A stretch of 64,000 bases of DNA, taken from Chloroflexota bacterium. Its GTDB lineage: Bacteria > Chloroflexota > UBA6077 > JACCZL01. The stretch covers positions 29,192 through 93,191 of the forward strand of contig JADZEM010000016.1 of NCBI GenBank assembly GCA_020850535.1, given 5' to 3'. Position numbers and translations under genes: made by a program. Every line of letters starts with the position of its first letter. Position 1 is the stretch's first letter. The notes beneath the pieces are model-generated. The model was not told the origin of the DNA. It searched no databases and saw only the letters and a program-made list of their open reading frames with translations. Shown here piece by piece: positions 16,799-25,575 of the stretch.

Positions 16799-17875
16799 AT
16801 GTTCCGCTCGGTGCGCATCCAGAACTTTCGCCAGTTCAAGGATCTCCACCTGGAGAACCTTGGCCGGATCAACCTGATCACCGGCCAGAACAACACCGGC
16901 AAGACGAGCCTGCTGGAAGCCCTGTTCCTCCTGCTTTCCCCGACGAATCCGGAAGTTATCCTGACCATCGCCAATTTGCGCGGAATTGAGACGGTCCTCG
17001 CAGATGGCCCCAATGCGTGGGGCTGGATTTTCAATAGTGCGGCAGAGGCAGAAGTCGTCACGCTGAGTGCAGTGGACGATAGAGCGCAGTCCGTAAAGCT
17101 CCGGATCAAGTCTTCACGCAGTCTGCGGATGCCCAGCTCAAAGCCGCCGCCCGGTGATCGGGCGCCGGGGACACTTGAATACGTGGTAACTACGTCAGGA
17201 CGGCCGCTCGTCGCACTCGTGTTCGAGTACGAAGATAGCTGGGGGCAGCATGGGCTTTCACGTATCAGGATGGAGACTGACGGGCCACGCATCGAACATG
17301 AAGCCGGTCAGATTCACGACTTGCCATCCTTCTTCGTGCCCAACCGGTCACCAAGATCAACATACGACGCTCAGGCGTACAGTCGGATTGTGCAGGCGAA
17401 TCGGGACCACGAAGTTGTCGATTCGCTAAGGATCGTTGATCGTAGACTCGCGCGCCTCCAAATCCTCGACACTGGCATGGGTGCGAACGTCCATGCTGAT
17501 TTCGGTGACGGCGCTCTCTTACCACTGAACGTCACCGGCCAGGGATTTAGCCGGGTGCTGACGATTGTGACGGCAATTGTCGAGTCAGCAGGTGGCGTCG
17601 TGCTCATCGATGAGATCGAGGACGGCCTGCACCACGACGTCATGACTGATGTCTGGAAGGCGATCATCGCGGCGGCGCATCAGCATGACGTGCAACTGTT
17701 CGTGACCACGCACAGCCTGGAAGCCATTGAGGCCGCCGTCGGAGGCTCAGAGGGCTACGAGGGCAGTCTGGCCTTCTACCGGCTGGAGCGGGAGAAGAGC
17801 GGTGAGATCGGGGTTGTCGCGGGGGAGGATCATCGATTGCGCTCGGCTGTGAAGGCCAGGGCTGAACTGCGCTGA
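16799..17875 (+). CDS. AAA/SMC-like ATPase of an ATPase-TOPRIM pair
   Basis: A 358-aa AAA_15/AAA_21-type ATPase related to the OLD/RecF group. The N-terminus FRSVRIQNFRQFKDLHLENL leads into Walker A GQNNTGKTS (residues 29-37). Walker B is VVLIDEIEDGLHH (Asp271, Glu272), preceded by a signature-like TGQGFSRVL and followed by the switch histidine in TTHSLEAIEA. The middle (about 75-200) is divergent. The stop overlaps the ATG of the TOPRIM gene by one base (TGATG), so translation is coupled. The coding sequence is visibly less GC-rich than its neighbours, a hint of transfer. Such pairs are often anti-phage systems; this role is inferred. Confidence 0.88.
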   Translation: MFRSVRIQNFRQFKDLHLENLGRINLITGQNNTGKTSLLEALFLLLSPTNPEVILTIANLRGIETVLADGPNAWGWIFNSAAEAEVVTLSAVDDRAQSVKLRIKSSRSLRMPSSKPPPGDRAPGTLEYVVTTSGRPLVALVFEYEDSWGQHGLSRIRMETDGPRIEHEAGQIHDLPSFFVPNRSPRSTYDAQAYSRIVQANRDHEVVDSLRIVDRRLARLQILDTGMGANVHADFGDGALLPLNVTGQGFSRVLTIVTAIVESAGGVVLIDEIEDGLHHDVMTDVWKAIIAAAHQHDVQLFVTTHSLEAIEAAVGGSEGYEGSLAFYRLEREKSGEIGVVAGEDHRLRSAVKARAELR

Positions 17876-18546
17876 TGCCTCCACTGCCGACCCCCACCGG
17901 GCAGATTCAGACGCCCGGGCTGATCTGGTGCGAAGGCCCGAATGACTTCGCCTTCCTCCGACGACTCATCGTGGGTGAAGGACTGACATCGAGCTTGCGC
18001 GTTGAGGTGTTTGAAGGCAAGGAGAATCTCTCGACCTATCTTGAGATTCTTCGCCTGCGCCCCGGGTTCTCGGGCCTGAATGCACTTGGTATCGTGCGAG
18101 ATGCCGATGAACTGCCCTCTGGCGCCCTCCGTAGTGTGCGGGATCTCTTAATGAATCAAGGTCTGCCCTGTCCTGACCATGCTGGTATCGTCGTTCGCGG
18201 TCCCAGCTTCGACGGCCGGCACCGAGCGGCCGGCGTCTTCATCGCGCCGGATGGGGAAAGTCCGGGAGCTCTCGAGAGTCTCTACCTACGAGCCATCGGT
18301 AGAGATGCGGTGTCGGACTGTGTACAGGCGTTCATGCACTGCGTCATCCCGCATCTGCATGCATCTCTCGTCGCGCATCGGGCGAAGGTTGAGTTTCATA
18401 CCTGGCTCGCATCGCGTGAGCGCCCGGGCATTCTGCCGGGCCAGGCTATGGACGCGAACTACATCGTTCGAGACCATCCGGCCTTTGATCCAATCAAGGC
18501 GTTCCTTCGCGAGCTTGCGACGGCGGCCGAGACGCCTGCCGAGTAG
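17875..18546 (+). CDS. DUF3226/TOPRIM-like nuclease partner
   Basis: 223 aa. The TOPRIM-like signature is an early Glu in LIWCEGPNDFAFLRRL (Glu20, Asp24) and a DxD-type motif in LGIVRDADEL (Asp76, Asp78), the acidic residues that bind metal in this fold. It resembles DUF3226/DUF4435-type proteins that accompany OLD-like ATPases, as in PARIS-like or AbiL-like two-gene systems. It is probably a nuclease or metal-dependent effector held by the upstream ATPase. No recognised domain covers the C-terminal third (EFHTWLASRERPGILPGQAM). The exact family is uncertain. Confidence 0.72.
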   Translation: MPPLPTPTGQIQTPGLIWCEGPNDFAFLRRLIVGEGLTSSLRVEVFEGKENLSTYLEILRLRPGFSGLNALGIVRDADELPSGALRSVRDLLMNQGLPCPDHAGIVVRGPSFDGRHRAAGVFIAPDGESPGALESLYLRAIGRDAVSDCVQAFMHCVIPHLHASLVAHRAKVEFHTWLASRERPGILPGQAMDANYIVRDHPAFDPIKAFLRELATAAETPAE

Positions 18547-18599
18547 GTAGCCACTGCAGCCTCTGGTCCGGCGTGGAGGCGGCGTTCCGGGGAACCGGG

Positions 18600-19844
18600 C
18601 TACGGGTGGATGTAGCCGCCGTGTTCGATGGCCTCCCCCAGGGCCCTGGCGGCTGTTGCGTGACCGGCCGCGTTCCAGTGCCCGTCCACCGCGTAGTACA
18701 AGGGCGCGCCGTTCGTGGCTGACGCCGTGCGCATGGCCGGCAGCAGATCGACGTACGGCAGCTCCAGCCGGCGAGCGATCTGGCCCAGACGGTCCGTCGG
18801 CGCTTCGGGGCTGGCCGGCCGGCGCTGGGACCGGTTGCGAAACAGCTCCTGCCGCCACTGCACGGGGTCCAGCGCCCGCCAGTCCGGCACGCCCACCAGC
18901 ACCAGCGGTGCGCCGTGCTCCCCGGCTCGCAGCTTGAGCCGCGCGAACAACGCTTCGGTGAGCGTCCAGGCTTTCGCCCAGTCGCCTTCGGGGTGCAGAT
19001 CGTAGTTCTCGCGGATGTAGTTGCGCGCGCCGCCGATCACCTCGATATCCTCGCGGATGTACGACGGGTCGAAGAAGGTGCGGACGCTGCCCTCAAACAC
19101 GTTGTAGGTCCACGAGCGTCGCATCATGGTGACCAGCGGGCTGTGCGGCGTGACGGGCGGCCCTGGCAGCAGCGTGAGACGCCCATCGGCCTGAAGCTCG
19201 AAGTACGGTTTGAGGGCCAGCCGTCTGTCGCCGCCGGGGATCTCCAGCGCGGGGCTGTTGTTCTTGACGTCGTTGCCGACGAAGTGCAGCACCATGACCA
19301 GATCGGGCTGGTAGCGGTGGGCGTCATGCTCGAACAGCAGGAGGTACTGGGCCGTGCCGTAGGCGGCGACGCCGGCGTTGATGACCTCGACGCGCGGACC
19401 GCCAGCCTGCATGGACCACTGGTTGAGCGCCGTCTCCAGACGCTCGGCCACCCCTTCCCACTGCTGTACCTGCACGCCTTCGAGGAAGGAATCGCCCAGG
19501 AGCAGGACGCGGAAGGTGCCGGGCGGCTTCTCGTAGGATGTTCGCCGATCGCGCAGGCCGAGCGGGCTGATCTGGACGTAGGTCGTAAACTCGGGTGCGC
19601 GCATCCAACCGCGATGGTTGGGCGCGTGAAAATGTCCGAGCAGCTCGTGGCGCACTATGTACGGGCCGGTGTCGTAGCCGCCGGGCAGCCACGGCCCGAG
19701 CAGCCGGAGCGACGCTTCGAGCAGCAGGATCGGCATGAGCAGGCTGAACAGCACGACGAGCGCACGCGCAGCGAGAAGCTGCCGCGTGCGCCGCCGCGCT
19801 GGCGCCCGGATCGTTGACGGGATGGCCGATGGACTGGCCGTCAT
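18600..19844 (-). CDS. Membrane-anchored SGNH/GDSL hydrolase
   Basis: 414 aa. A hydrophobic anchor follows an Arg-rich N-terminus (ARALVVLFSLLMPILLLEASLRLLG). SGNH blocks: nucleophile Ser in LLLGDSFLEG, Gly in GVAAYGTAQ, Asn in HFVGNDVKNN and the catalytic Asp-His in VDGHWNAAGH. The family contains esterases and acetyl-transfer or deacetylation enzymes acting on cell-surface glycans. ATG 19844 is preferred over TTG 19868. It converges with the TOPRIM gene and diverges from dnaE. Confidence 0.88.
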   Translation of the reverse strand: MTASPSAIPSTIRAPARRRTRQLLAARALVVLFSLLMPILLLEASLRLLGPWLPGGYDTGPYIVRHELLGHFHAPNHRGWMRAPEFTTYVQISPLGLRDRRTSYEKPPGTFRVLLLGDSFLEGVQVQQWEGVAERLETALNQWSMQAGGPRVEVINAGVAAYGTAQYLLLFEHDAHRYQPDLVMVLHFVGNDVKNNSPALEIPGGDRRLALKPYFELQADGRLTLLPGPPVTPHSPLVTMMRRSWTYNVFEGSVRTFFDPSYIREDIEVIGGARNYIRENYDLHPEGDWAKAWTLTEALFARLKLRAGEHGAPLVLVGVPDWRALDPVQWRQELFRNRSQRRPASPEAPTDRLGQIARRLELPYVDLLPAMRTASATNGAPLYYAVDGHWNAAGHATAARALGEAIEHGGYIHP

Positions 19845-20321
19845 ACGTGCGTCTCGCAGCGCTGGCAAGGTGCGCCGCCCCGGGGCACGTGCAAGCAGCT
19901 ACGCGTGTGTCTCCTGCCCGTAACCTGGATGGTGTGCAAGCGTAGCATCCCGAGACGGTGGCTGCGTACCGGGGCCGCGCATTTGCGTTCTTGGCCGCAT
20001 GCCTTGGGGACAGACCACGGGGAGCGCTGCACAGCGTCGTGCGGCGAGGGCACAACGCCGACGCGTGCCCGTCGCCGCCCGGCTGGAGCCCGCCTCGGCC
20101 CGTCTCAGCCCGCGCAGGCGGACGCAGACGCCTAAAAGCTCCGGAACGCGCACGACCCGATGGACGCCGGACGGCTCGGTGTGCGGTACGCTATCCACGG
20201 GCGCGCATCGAACACACGTTCCGTTAAGTATCGGGCAGACTGAGGGTAGACAGCCTCGCCCGGTTGGGGCAGTGTGCCGAGTCGACGCGCGCCAACGGTC
20301 TGAATTGTCCACGGAGGGCCT
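19845..20321. other. Intergenic region upstream of dnaE
   Basis: 477 bases between divergent genes. Apart from the LexA-like box at 20209-20222 and the GGAGGG ribosome-binding site of dnaE, no gene, RNA or strong repeat was recognised. Several short open frames here have no start site or motif support. Confidence 0.5.
20209..20222. promoter_or_regulatory. LexA-like (SOS) box upstream of dnaE
   Basis: CGAACACACGTTCC fits the Gram-positive-type LexA consensus CGAACRNRYGTTYC at every position. It lies 100 bases before the dnaE start. No similar box was found before imuA. LexA repression of this gene is an inference from one site. Confidence 0.5.
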
Positions 20322-23300
20322 GTGGCCGCCGACTTCTGCCATCTGCACGTGCACTCGGAGTACAGCCTGCTCGACGGGTACTCCAAGACCAAAGAGCTCG
20401 CTAAGTACGCCGCCAAGCTCGGCATGTCTGCCGTCGCCTTGACCGACCACGGCAACCTGTACGGCGCTATCGAGTTCTACAAGGCGTGCAAGGACAGCGG
20501 CGTCAAGCCGATCATCGGCATCGAGACCTACGTTGCGCCCGGCAAGATGACCGCCAAATCCGGGCAGGACCGCGACTACCGCCACCTGATCCTGCTGGCC
20601 ATGGACGAGACCGGCTACCGCAACCTGCTGGAGCTGACGACCCGTTCCTGGCTCGAAGGGTACTACTACAAGCCGCGCATCGACCGCGACCTGCTCAAAG
20701 AGAAGAACGAAGGGCTGATCGCGCTCTCGGCCTGCCTCGGCGGCGAGGTGGCCGGGCCGATCAACAAGGGCGACTACGAGGGCGCGAAGCAGAGCGCGCT
20801 CTGGTACAAGGAGGTCTTCGGGGACCGCTACTACATCGAGCTGCAGGAGCACGGGCTCAAGGAAGATGCCACCGTCACCCCGCAGCTGATCCGGCTGGCC
20901 CGCGAGCTTGACATCCCCGTCGTCGCCACCAACGACAACCACTACACCACGCGCGAGCAGGCTGAGAAGCAGGACTTGCTGCTCTGCGTCCAGACCAGCT
21001 CGACCATCGACGATCCGAAGCGGATGCGCTTCGAGACGCAGGAGTTCTACCTCAAGAGCCCGGACGAGATGGCCGAGCTGTTCAAGGACACGCCGGACGC
21101 GATCGCCAACTCGCTGGTCATCGCCGAGCGCTGTAACCTGAAGCTGAACTTCGGCCGGATCAACTTCCCGCCGCTCGAACACGTGATGCAGCCGGGCGAG
21201 AACGCCGACGACTGCCTGGCGCGGTCCTGCCGGGAGCGGCTGCCGGGCCGCTACCCGAACACCGAGGAGTATGTCCGCCAGCGGCTCGACTACGAGCTGG
21301 AGGTGGTGCGGAAGACGGGCTTCTCGGCGTACATCCTGCTGGTCTGGGATTATGTCGCGTGGGCCAGGGAGCGGAAGATTCCCTGCGGGCCGCGAGGCTC
21401 GGCGGCGGGCAGCATCATCCTCTACCTGCTGGGCATCGCGGACGTCGATCCGATCGAGTACGGGCTGACGTTCGAGCGCTTCCTCAACCCCGAGCGCGTC
21501 CAGATGCCTGACGTGGACATGGACTTCGCGGACGAGCGCCGTGAGGAAGTGATCCAATACTGCATCGAGCGGTACGGCGCGGACCATGTCGCGCAGATGG
21601 TCACGTTCGGGCGGCTGCTGGCGCGCGCTGCTATTCGGGATGTCGGCCGGGCGCTCAACTACCCGCTGAACGAGGTCGAGCGGGTCGCCAAGCTGATCCC
21701 GCAGATCCCCGTCGGCATGACCATCGACAAGTCGCTGGATCAGGTCAAGGATCTGAAGCAGCTCTACGATGCTGACCCCTCGGTCAAGCGGCTGCTCGAT
21801 TCGGCCAAGTCGATTGAGGGGGTGGCCCGGCACGCCTCGACGCACGCCGCCGGCGTGGTGATCTCAGGCGATCCGCTGGTCTGGCACTCGCCGCTGCAGA
21901 AGGTCGGCAAGAGCGAGACGATGGTCATGACCCAGTACCCGCAGAAGGCGCTTGAGGAGATCGGCCTCCTCAAGATGGACTTCCTGGGGCTGGCGAACCT
22001 GACGATGCTGGCGAAGGCGGTCGAGTACATCCGCGAGTCGCGCGGGGTCGAGATCGACCTGAGCACCGTGCCGCTCGACGACCCCGAAACGTACCGGCGG
22101 CTCTCAGACGGCGAGACCCACTCGGTGTTCCAGCTTGAAGGCAGCGGGATGACCCGCTACGTCAAAGAGCTGAAGCCGCAGACGGTCCGCCACCTTGCGG
22201 CGATGGTGGCGCTCTACCGCCCTGGCCCGATGGCCCACATCCCGAACTACATCGCCCGCAAGGAGGGCCGCCAGCACGTCGAGTATCCGGACGCCTCGCT
22301 GGAAGACCTGCTGGACGAGACGTACGGGATCATCGTCTACCAGGATCAGGTGCTGCAGATCGTGCAGCGGGTGGCCGGGTACTCGCTGGGGCAGGCCGAC
22401 ATCCTGCGCCGCGCCATGGGGAAGAAAGACCCCGAGGTGATGCGGAGCGAGCGCTCGCGCTTCATCGATGGGGCAAAGGAGCGCGGCTATCCGGTCGAAA
22501 CCGCCGAGAAACTGTGGGAGTACATCGAGCCATTCGCCGGCTACGCCTTTAACAAATCGCACGCGTTTTGTTACGCCTTTGTTGCGTATCAGACGGCGTA
22601 TCTGAAGGCGAATTATCCGGTCGAATGGATGGCCGCCGTCCTGACGACGGATGTTGCCAAGCCTGAGAAGATCGTCTCGGCGCTGGGCGAGTGCCGGCGG
22701 ATGGACGTCGAGATCCTGCTGCCGAGCATCAACTACAGCCAGGTCCGTTTCACGGTCGAGACGCTGGCCAACCCGGGCAAGTTCACGCACGGTATCCGCT
22801 TCGGGCTGGCGGCCATCAAGAACGTCGGCGAGGGGGCTGTCGAGTCCGTCGTGGCCGAGCGCGAGAAGAACGGTCCGTTCAAGTCGCTGGACGATTTCTG
22901 CAGCCGCGTCGATCTCCGCATGGTGAACAAGCGGGTGATCGAAGCGCTGGTCAAGTGCGGAGCGATGGACGAGTTCGGGCCGCGCGAGCGGGTGTTGGCC
23001 GGCATCGACGCCTGCATGGGCAACGGGCAGCGCTCCCAGAAGGCCGCCAGCACCGGCCAGGTGGACATGTTCAGCATGTTCGGCGGCGGCGACAACGACA
23101 GCTCGACGGTCTTTGAAACGCCGCTGCCGGTGGTTGCGGAGGTCGGGCGGCGCGAGAAGCTCACCTGGGAGAAGGAGGCGATTGGCGTCTTCCTCTCGGA
23201 TCATCCGTTCATGGACGCGGCGCGCTGGTTCGCCAGCAGCAAGTACACCCTCACCAGCGCCATCAGCACGGACATCGCCGAGAAGCAGGTGACGGTGGCC

Positions 23301-24068
23301 GGCATCGTGGCCTCGATCCGGCGGATCACGACCCGCAAGGGCGACACGATGGGCGTGCTGACGCTGGAAGACCTCCACGGCAGCGTTGAGGTGGTCGGGT
23401 TCCCGAAGACGTTCCAGCAGTACGCTGAATTGTGGCGGGAGGACGCCATCCTGGTGGTGCAGGGGAAGGTCGATGCCCGTGACGACCGCCTCCAGATCAT
23501 CGCCGAGGGCGTCGAGGAGCCGCAGCTTGGCGCGGACCTGGAGAAGGCGGCCGACGAGGACGTGCGGATCTACCAGCCGACGGTGACGGTGGACCCGAAT
23601 CCGCGCGCCGCCTGGCGGCCGAAGAAAGATCCGGCGGCCCAGAACGGCAACGGGAACGGGGCATCCAACGGCCACGGCTCGTCGAACGGGAATGGCAGCC
23701 ATGGCAACGGACAGAGCCATGGCAACGGACAGAGCAACGGCAATGGACAGAGCAACGGCAACGGCAGTGGTGGCTACGTCAACCACAACCTGAACGTGCG
23801 GACGATGGCCCCCGAGGTGGTCGTGCAGCGGGTGCGCCTGCTGATCCCTCGCACCGAGAACGACGCGGCGGACATCACCAAGATCCAGCACCTGGACCAC
23901 GTGCTCGGCGGGCTGGAGGGGCAATCGCCGTGCGAGGTGGTGGTGGTGCTGCCGGAGGGCCGGTTCCGGGTGAGTGACCCGGACTACCGGGTCCGGCTGA
24001 CGGCCGATCTGACCGCCGAATTGCGGCGGATCTGCGGTGAGGAGCACGTCATCATCCAGCGAGGCTGA
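20322..24068 (+). CDS. dnaE: DNA polymerase III alpha subunit (DnaE1)
   Basis: Replicative polymerase, 1248 aa. The PHP domain opens with FCHLHVHSEYSLLDGYSKTKEL. The C-family catalytic site is PDVDMDFADERREEV (Asp397, Asp399, Asp401). GRxxARAAIRDVGRAL, the FLGLANL region and the finger/tandem-HhH part (GVEIDLSTVPLDDPETYRRLSDG) follow in order. An OB-fold is near 1010-1080 (VTVAGIVASIRRITTRKGDTMGVLTLED). An Asn-Gly-rich linker of about 45 residues (about 1107-1150) joins it to a C-terminal domain of about 95 residues (ApaH/tau-type). The start is GTG after ACGGAGGG. A second, error-prone DnaE2 is encoded at 30514. Confidence 0.97.
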   Translation: MAADFCHLHVHSEYSLLDGYSKTKELAKYAAKLGMSAVALTDHGNLYGAIEFYKACKDSGVKPIIGIETYVAPGKMTAKSGQDRDYRHLILLAMDETGYRNLLELTTRSWLEGYYYKPRIDRDLLKEKNEGLIALSACLGGEVAGPINKGDYEGAKQSALWYKEVFGDRYYIELQEHGLKEDATVTPQLIRLARELDIPVVATNDNHYTTREQAEKQDLLLCVQTSSTIDDPKRMRFETQEFYLKSPDEMAELFKDTPDAIANSLVIAERCNLKLNFGRINFPPLEHVMQPGENADDCLARSCRERLPGRYPNTEEYVRQRLDYELEVVRKTGFSAYILLVWDYVAWARERKIPCGPRGSAAGSIILYLLGIADVDPIEYGLTFERFLNPERVQMPDVDMDFADERREEVIQYCIERYGADHVAQMVTFGRLLARAAIRDVGRALNYPLNEVERVAKLIPQIPVGMTIDKSLDQVKDLKQLYDADPSVKRLLDSAKSIEGVARHASTHAAGVVISGDPLVWHSPLQKVGKSETMVMTQYPQKALEEIGLLKMDFLGLANLTMLAKAVEYIRESRGVEIDLSTVPLDDPETYRRLSDGETHSVFQLEGSGMTRYVKELKPQTVRHLAAMVALYRPGPMAHIPNYIARKEGRQHVEYPDASLEDLLDETYGIIVYQDQVLQIVQRVAGYSLGQADILRRAMGKKDPEVMRSERSRFIDGAKERGYPVETAEKLWEYIEPFAGYAFNKSHAFCYAFVAYQTAYLKANYPVEWMAAVLTTDVAKPEKIVSALGECRRMDVEILLPSINYSQVRFTVETLANPGKFTHGIRFGLAAIKNVGEGAVESVVAEREKNGPFKSLDDFCSRVDLRMVNKRVIEALVKCGAMDEFGPRERVLAGIDACMGNGQRSQKAASTGQVDMFSMFGGGDNDSSTVFETPLPVVAEVGRREKLTWEKEAIGVFLSDHPFMDAARWFASSKYTLTSAISTDIAEKQVTVAGIVASIRRITTRKGDTMGVLTLEDLHGSVEVVGFPKTFQQYAELWREDAILVVQGKVDARDDRLQIIAEGVEEPQLGADLEKAADEDVRIYQPTVTVDPNPRAAWRPKKDPAAQNGNGNGASNGHGSSNGNGSHGNGQSHGNGQSNGNGQSNGNGSGGYVNHNLNVRTMAPEVVVQRVRLLIPRTENDAADITKIQHLDHVLGGLEGQSPCEVVVVLPEGRFRVSDPDYRVRLTADLTAELRRICGEEHVIIQRG

Positions 24069-24088
24069 GGGCCGGCCGGGCGCCGGAG

Positions 24089-24198
24089 CGGCCCGGCCGT
24101 TGCACTGGGGCGGCCCGGCCGTTGCACTGGGGCAGCCCGGCCGTTGCACTGGGGCAGCCCGGCCGTTGCACTGGGGCAGCCCGGCCGTTGCACTGGGG
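24089..24198. repeat. Five tandem 22-bp repeats
   Basis: Five head-to-tail 22-bp units of CRGCCCGGCCGTTGCACTGGGG type, identical apart from the second base (G in the first two, A in the last three). They start 20 bases after the dnaE stop. Each contains a GCCCGGCC core but there is no T-run, so they are not an obvious terminator. Confidence 0.95.
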
Positions 24199-24345
24199 TT
24201 GCAGGCGCTGCGTTTGCACGACCGGCCCCCCTGCGTTTCGTTGGAAATTGTGGCGAATTCGGTTGTAGATGCGGCACGCACGGCGCGGGCCGGGTATCAT
24301 CCTGTCGTCGGACTTCTCGTGCGCTCGTTTTGGCACGAGGTGGGT

Positions 24346-25104
24346 ATGGACCGGCGTTCAGGACGAACTCAGTCAGGACGAAGACAGGCGCGCCCGGTGC
24401 TCTGGACTGCCGCCACGGTACGAAGGCGGCGGATCGCAGAGCTATCGGTGTTTGCCTACATGCGGCGGTATTTTGGCCGGATGGTCATCGTCCTGACGCT
24501 GGTGACGCCGCTGCTGATGGTGATGACGTATCAGTGGGCGCCCCGGCGGGGCCAGCGCGAGGCCGACGAGCTGGTGACCATCGCGCTGGCCTCGGCGCAG
24601 ACGCGCACGGCCTACGCGCAGGATGGCGTCGGGGTAGTGTATGCCCGTCAGCAGCCTCTGCCGCCGACGGTCAGCCAACTGGCCGGTGTGGATGGCGTTC
24701 GTCCGGTGGCGTGGTACCGGGTGGCGGCGGCCGAGCACCGCATCGACCCGTACCTGCTGGAAGCGCTCCACCAGATCGAGTCGAGTGCGGCAACGGACGG
24801 CTGCTGGCCGAACCTTGACGGCTCGGGCGCTGTCGGGCCGTTCCAGTTCAAGCGGCCGACGTTTGACGAGGTCGGCGTGGACGGTAACGGGGACGGCATC
24901 GCGGATATCTGCGGGTTCGTGGACTCGCTGGCCTCGGCAGCGCGGTATCTCCGGACGCTCGGTGCAGATGACCAGATCGACGGGCCGGCGGTGCGGCAGG
25001 CGCTCGAACGGTACGGGACGGACGTGGAGCGGGTGCTGAACCTGGCGCGGTACTTCCGGGCGCGCGACGCCTCGCTGACGGCCTCGGCGCCAGCGCCGAA
25101 CTGA
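24346..25104 (+). CDS. Membrane-anchored lytic transglycosylase-like protein
   Basis: 252 aa. A positively charged N-terminus precedes one membrane helix (MVIVLTLVTPLLMVM). The C-terminal half has an SLT-type lysozyme fold: DPYLLEALHQIESSA with the probable catalytic Glu145, then GSGAVGPFQFKRPTFDEVG and SLASAARYLRTLGAD. GVDGNGDGIADICG adds a Ca-binding-like DxNGDG loop. It likely cleaves peptidoglycan outside the membrane. The start at 24346 follows GAGG; later ATGs before the membrane helix are possible. Confidence 0.83.
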   Translation: MDRRSGRTQSGRRQARPVLWTAATVRRRRIAELSVFAYMRRYFGRMVIVLTLVTPLLMVMTYQWAPRRGQREADELVTIALASAQTRTAYAQDGVGVVYARQQPLPPTVSQLAGVDGVRPVAWYRVAAAEHRIDPYLLEALHQIESSAATDGCWPNLDGSGAVGPFQFKRPTFDEVGVDGNGDGIADICGFVDSLASAARYLRTLGADDQIDGPAVRQALERYGTDVERVLNLARYFRARDASLTASAPAPN

Positions 25105-25152
25105 CGCCGGAGCCCGCAGCCGGGGCGTGACGGCCCCGGCTGGCGTGTGTCC

Positions 25153-25350
25153 TCAGCGCGTTGTGCGGCTGCCGGCCTGCTTCTCGCCTTCGGCGGCGGC
25201 CTCCTCGCCTTCCTCATGGATGGGCGTGGCGTAGACGCCGGCCGTGCCCGTTGCCGAAGGCTCGTGCTCGTCGAGGCCAGTGGGTCGGCCGGCCGACCCC
25301 ATCTCCTCGTCGTGCTGGTGGTGGTGCTGTGCATCGTCGTTGCGTGCCAT
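25153..25350 (-). CDS. Small hydrophilic acidic protein
   Basis: 65 aa, beginning MARNDDAQHHHQHDEEMG, with His/Asp/Glu-rich N-terminus and Glu/Ala-rich C-terminus (HEEGEEAAAEGEKQ). A perfect AGGAGG at 25361-25366, 10 bases upstream of the ATG, argues for a real gene. The opposite-strand frame across the same bases has no comparable site. No homologous family is recognised. Its sequence suggests a soluble, disordered, possibly metal-binding protein. Confidence 0.6.
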   Translation of the reverse strand: MARNDDAQHHHQHDEEMGSAGRPTGLDEHEPSATGTAGVYATPIHEEGEEAAAEGEKQAGSRTTR

Positions 25351-25494
25351 CGTGGGACGTCCTCCTAAAACGCTGCTGCACAAAGACGATGCACGTGGCA
25401 TGCCTCGATCATGCCCGGGACGCACTGCCCGAACGACGAGGAACAGGCGGCAACTTGACAGTTGGGCTGGTGCGAGTGGCGCAAAACCCCGAAC

Positions 25495-25518
25495 GGTATA
25501 GAACAAATGATCTATACC
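25495..25518. promoter_or_regulatory. Perfect inverted repeat, possible operator
   Basis: GGTATAGA (25495-25502) and TCTATACC (25511-25518) are exact inverted arms around an AT-rich 8-base centre. It lies 58-81 bases before the GTG start of the repeat protein. It is AT-rich in a GC-rich setting, which suits a repressor site. A TTGACA at 25455 has no matching -10 at normal spacing. Confidence 0.45.
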
Positions 25519-25575
25519 GAGGGTGCTCGGGCGTGTGTCTTTGCTGTTGCGCCTGGGGTTTTGGGGGGTGCGCCC

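Noticed and set aside
24089..24198. 22-bp repeats as a CRISPR array
   Set aside because: No spacers between repeat units.
24648..25334. Minus-strand frame over the transglycosylase gene
   Set aside because: Antisense; the transglycosylase has a membrane helix and catalytic Glu motif in order.
25147..25368. Plus-strand small hydrophobic protein opposite the 25153-25350 gene
   Set aside because: No ribosome-binding site; the minus-strand frame has AGGAGG and a sensible composition.
25455..25484. TTGACA as promoter of the propeller gene
   Set aside because: No -10-like hexamer at 15-19 bases spacing.
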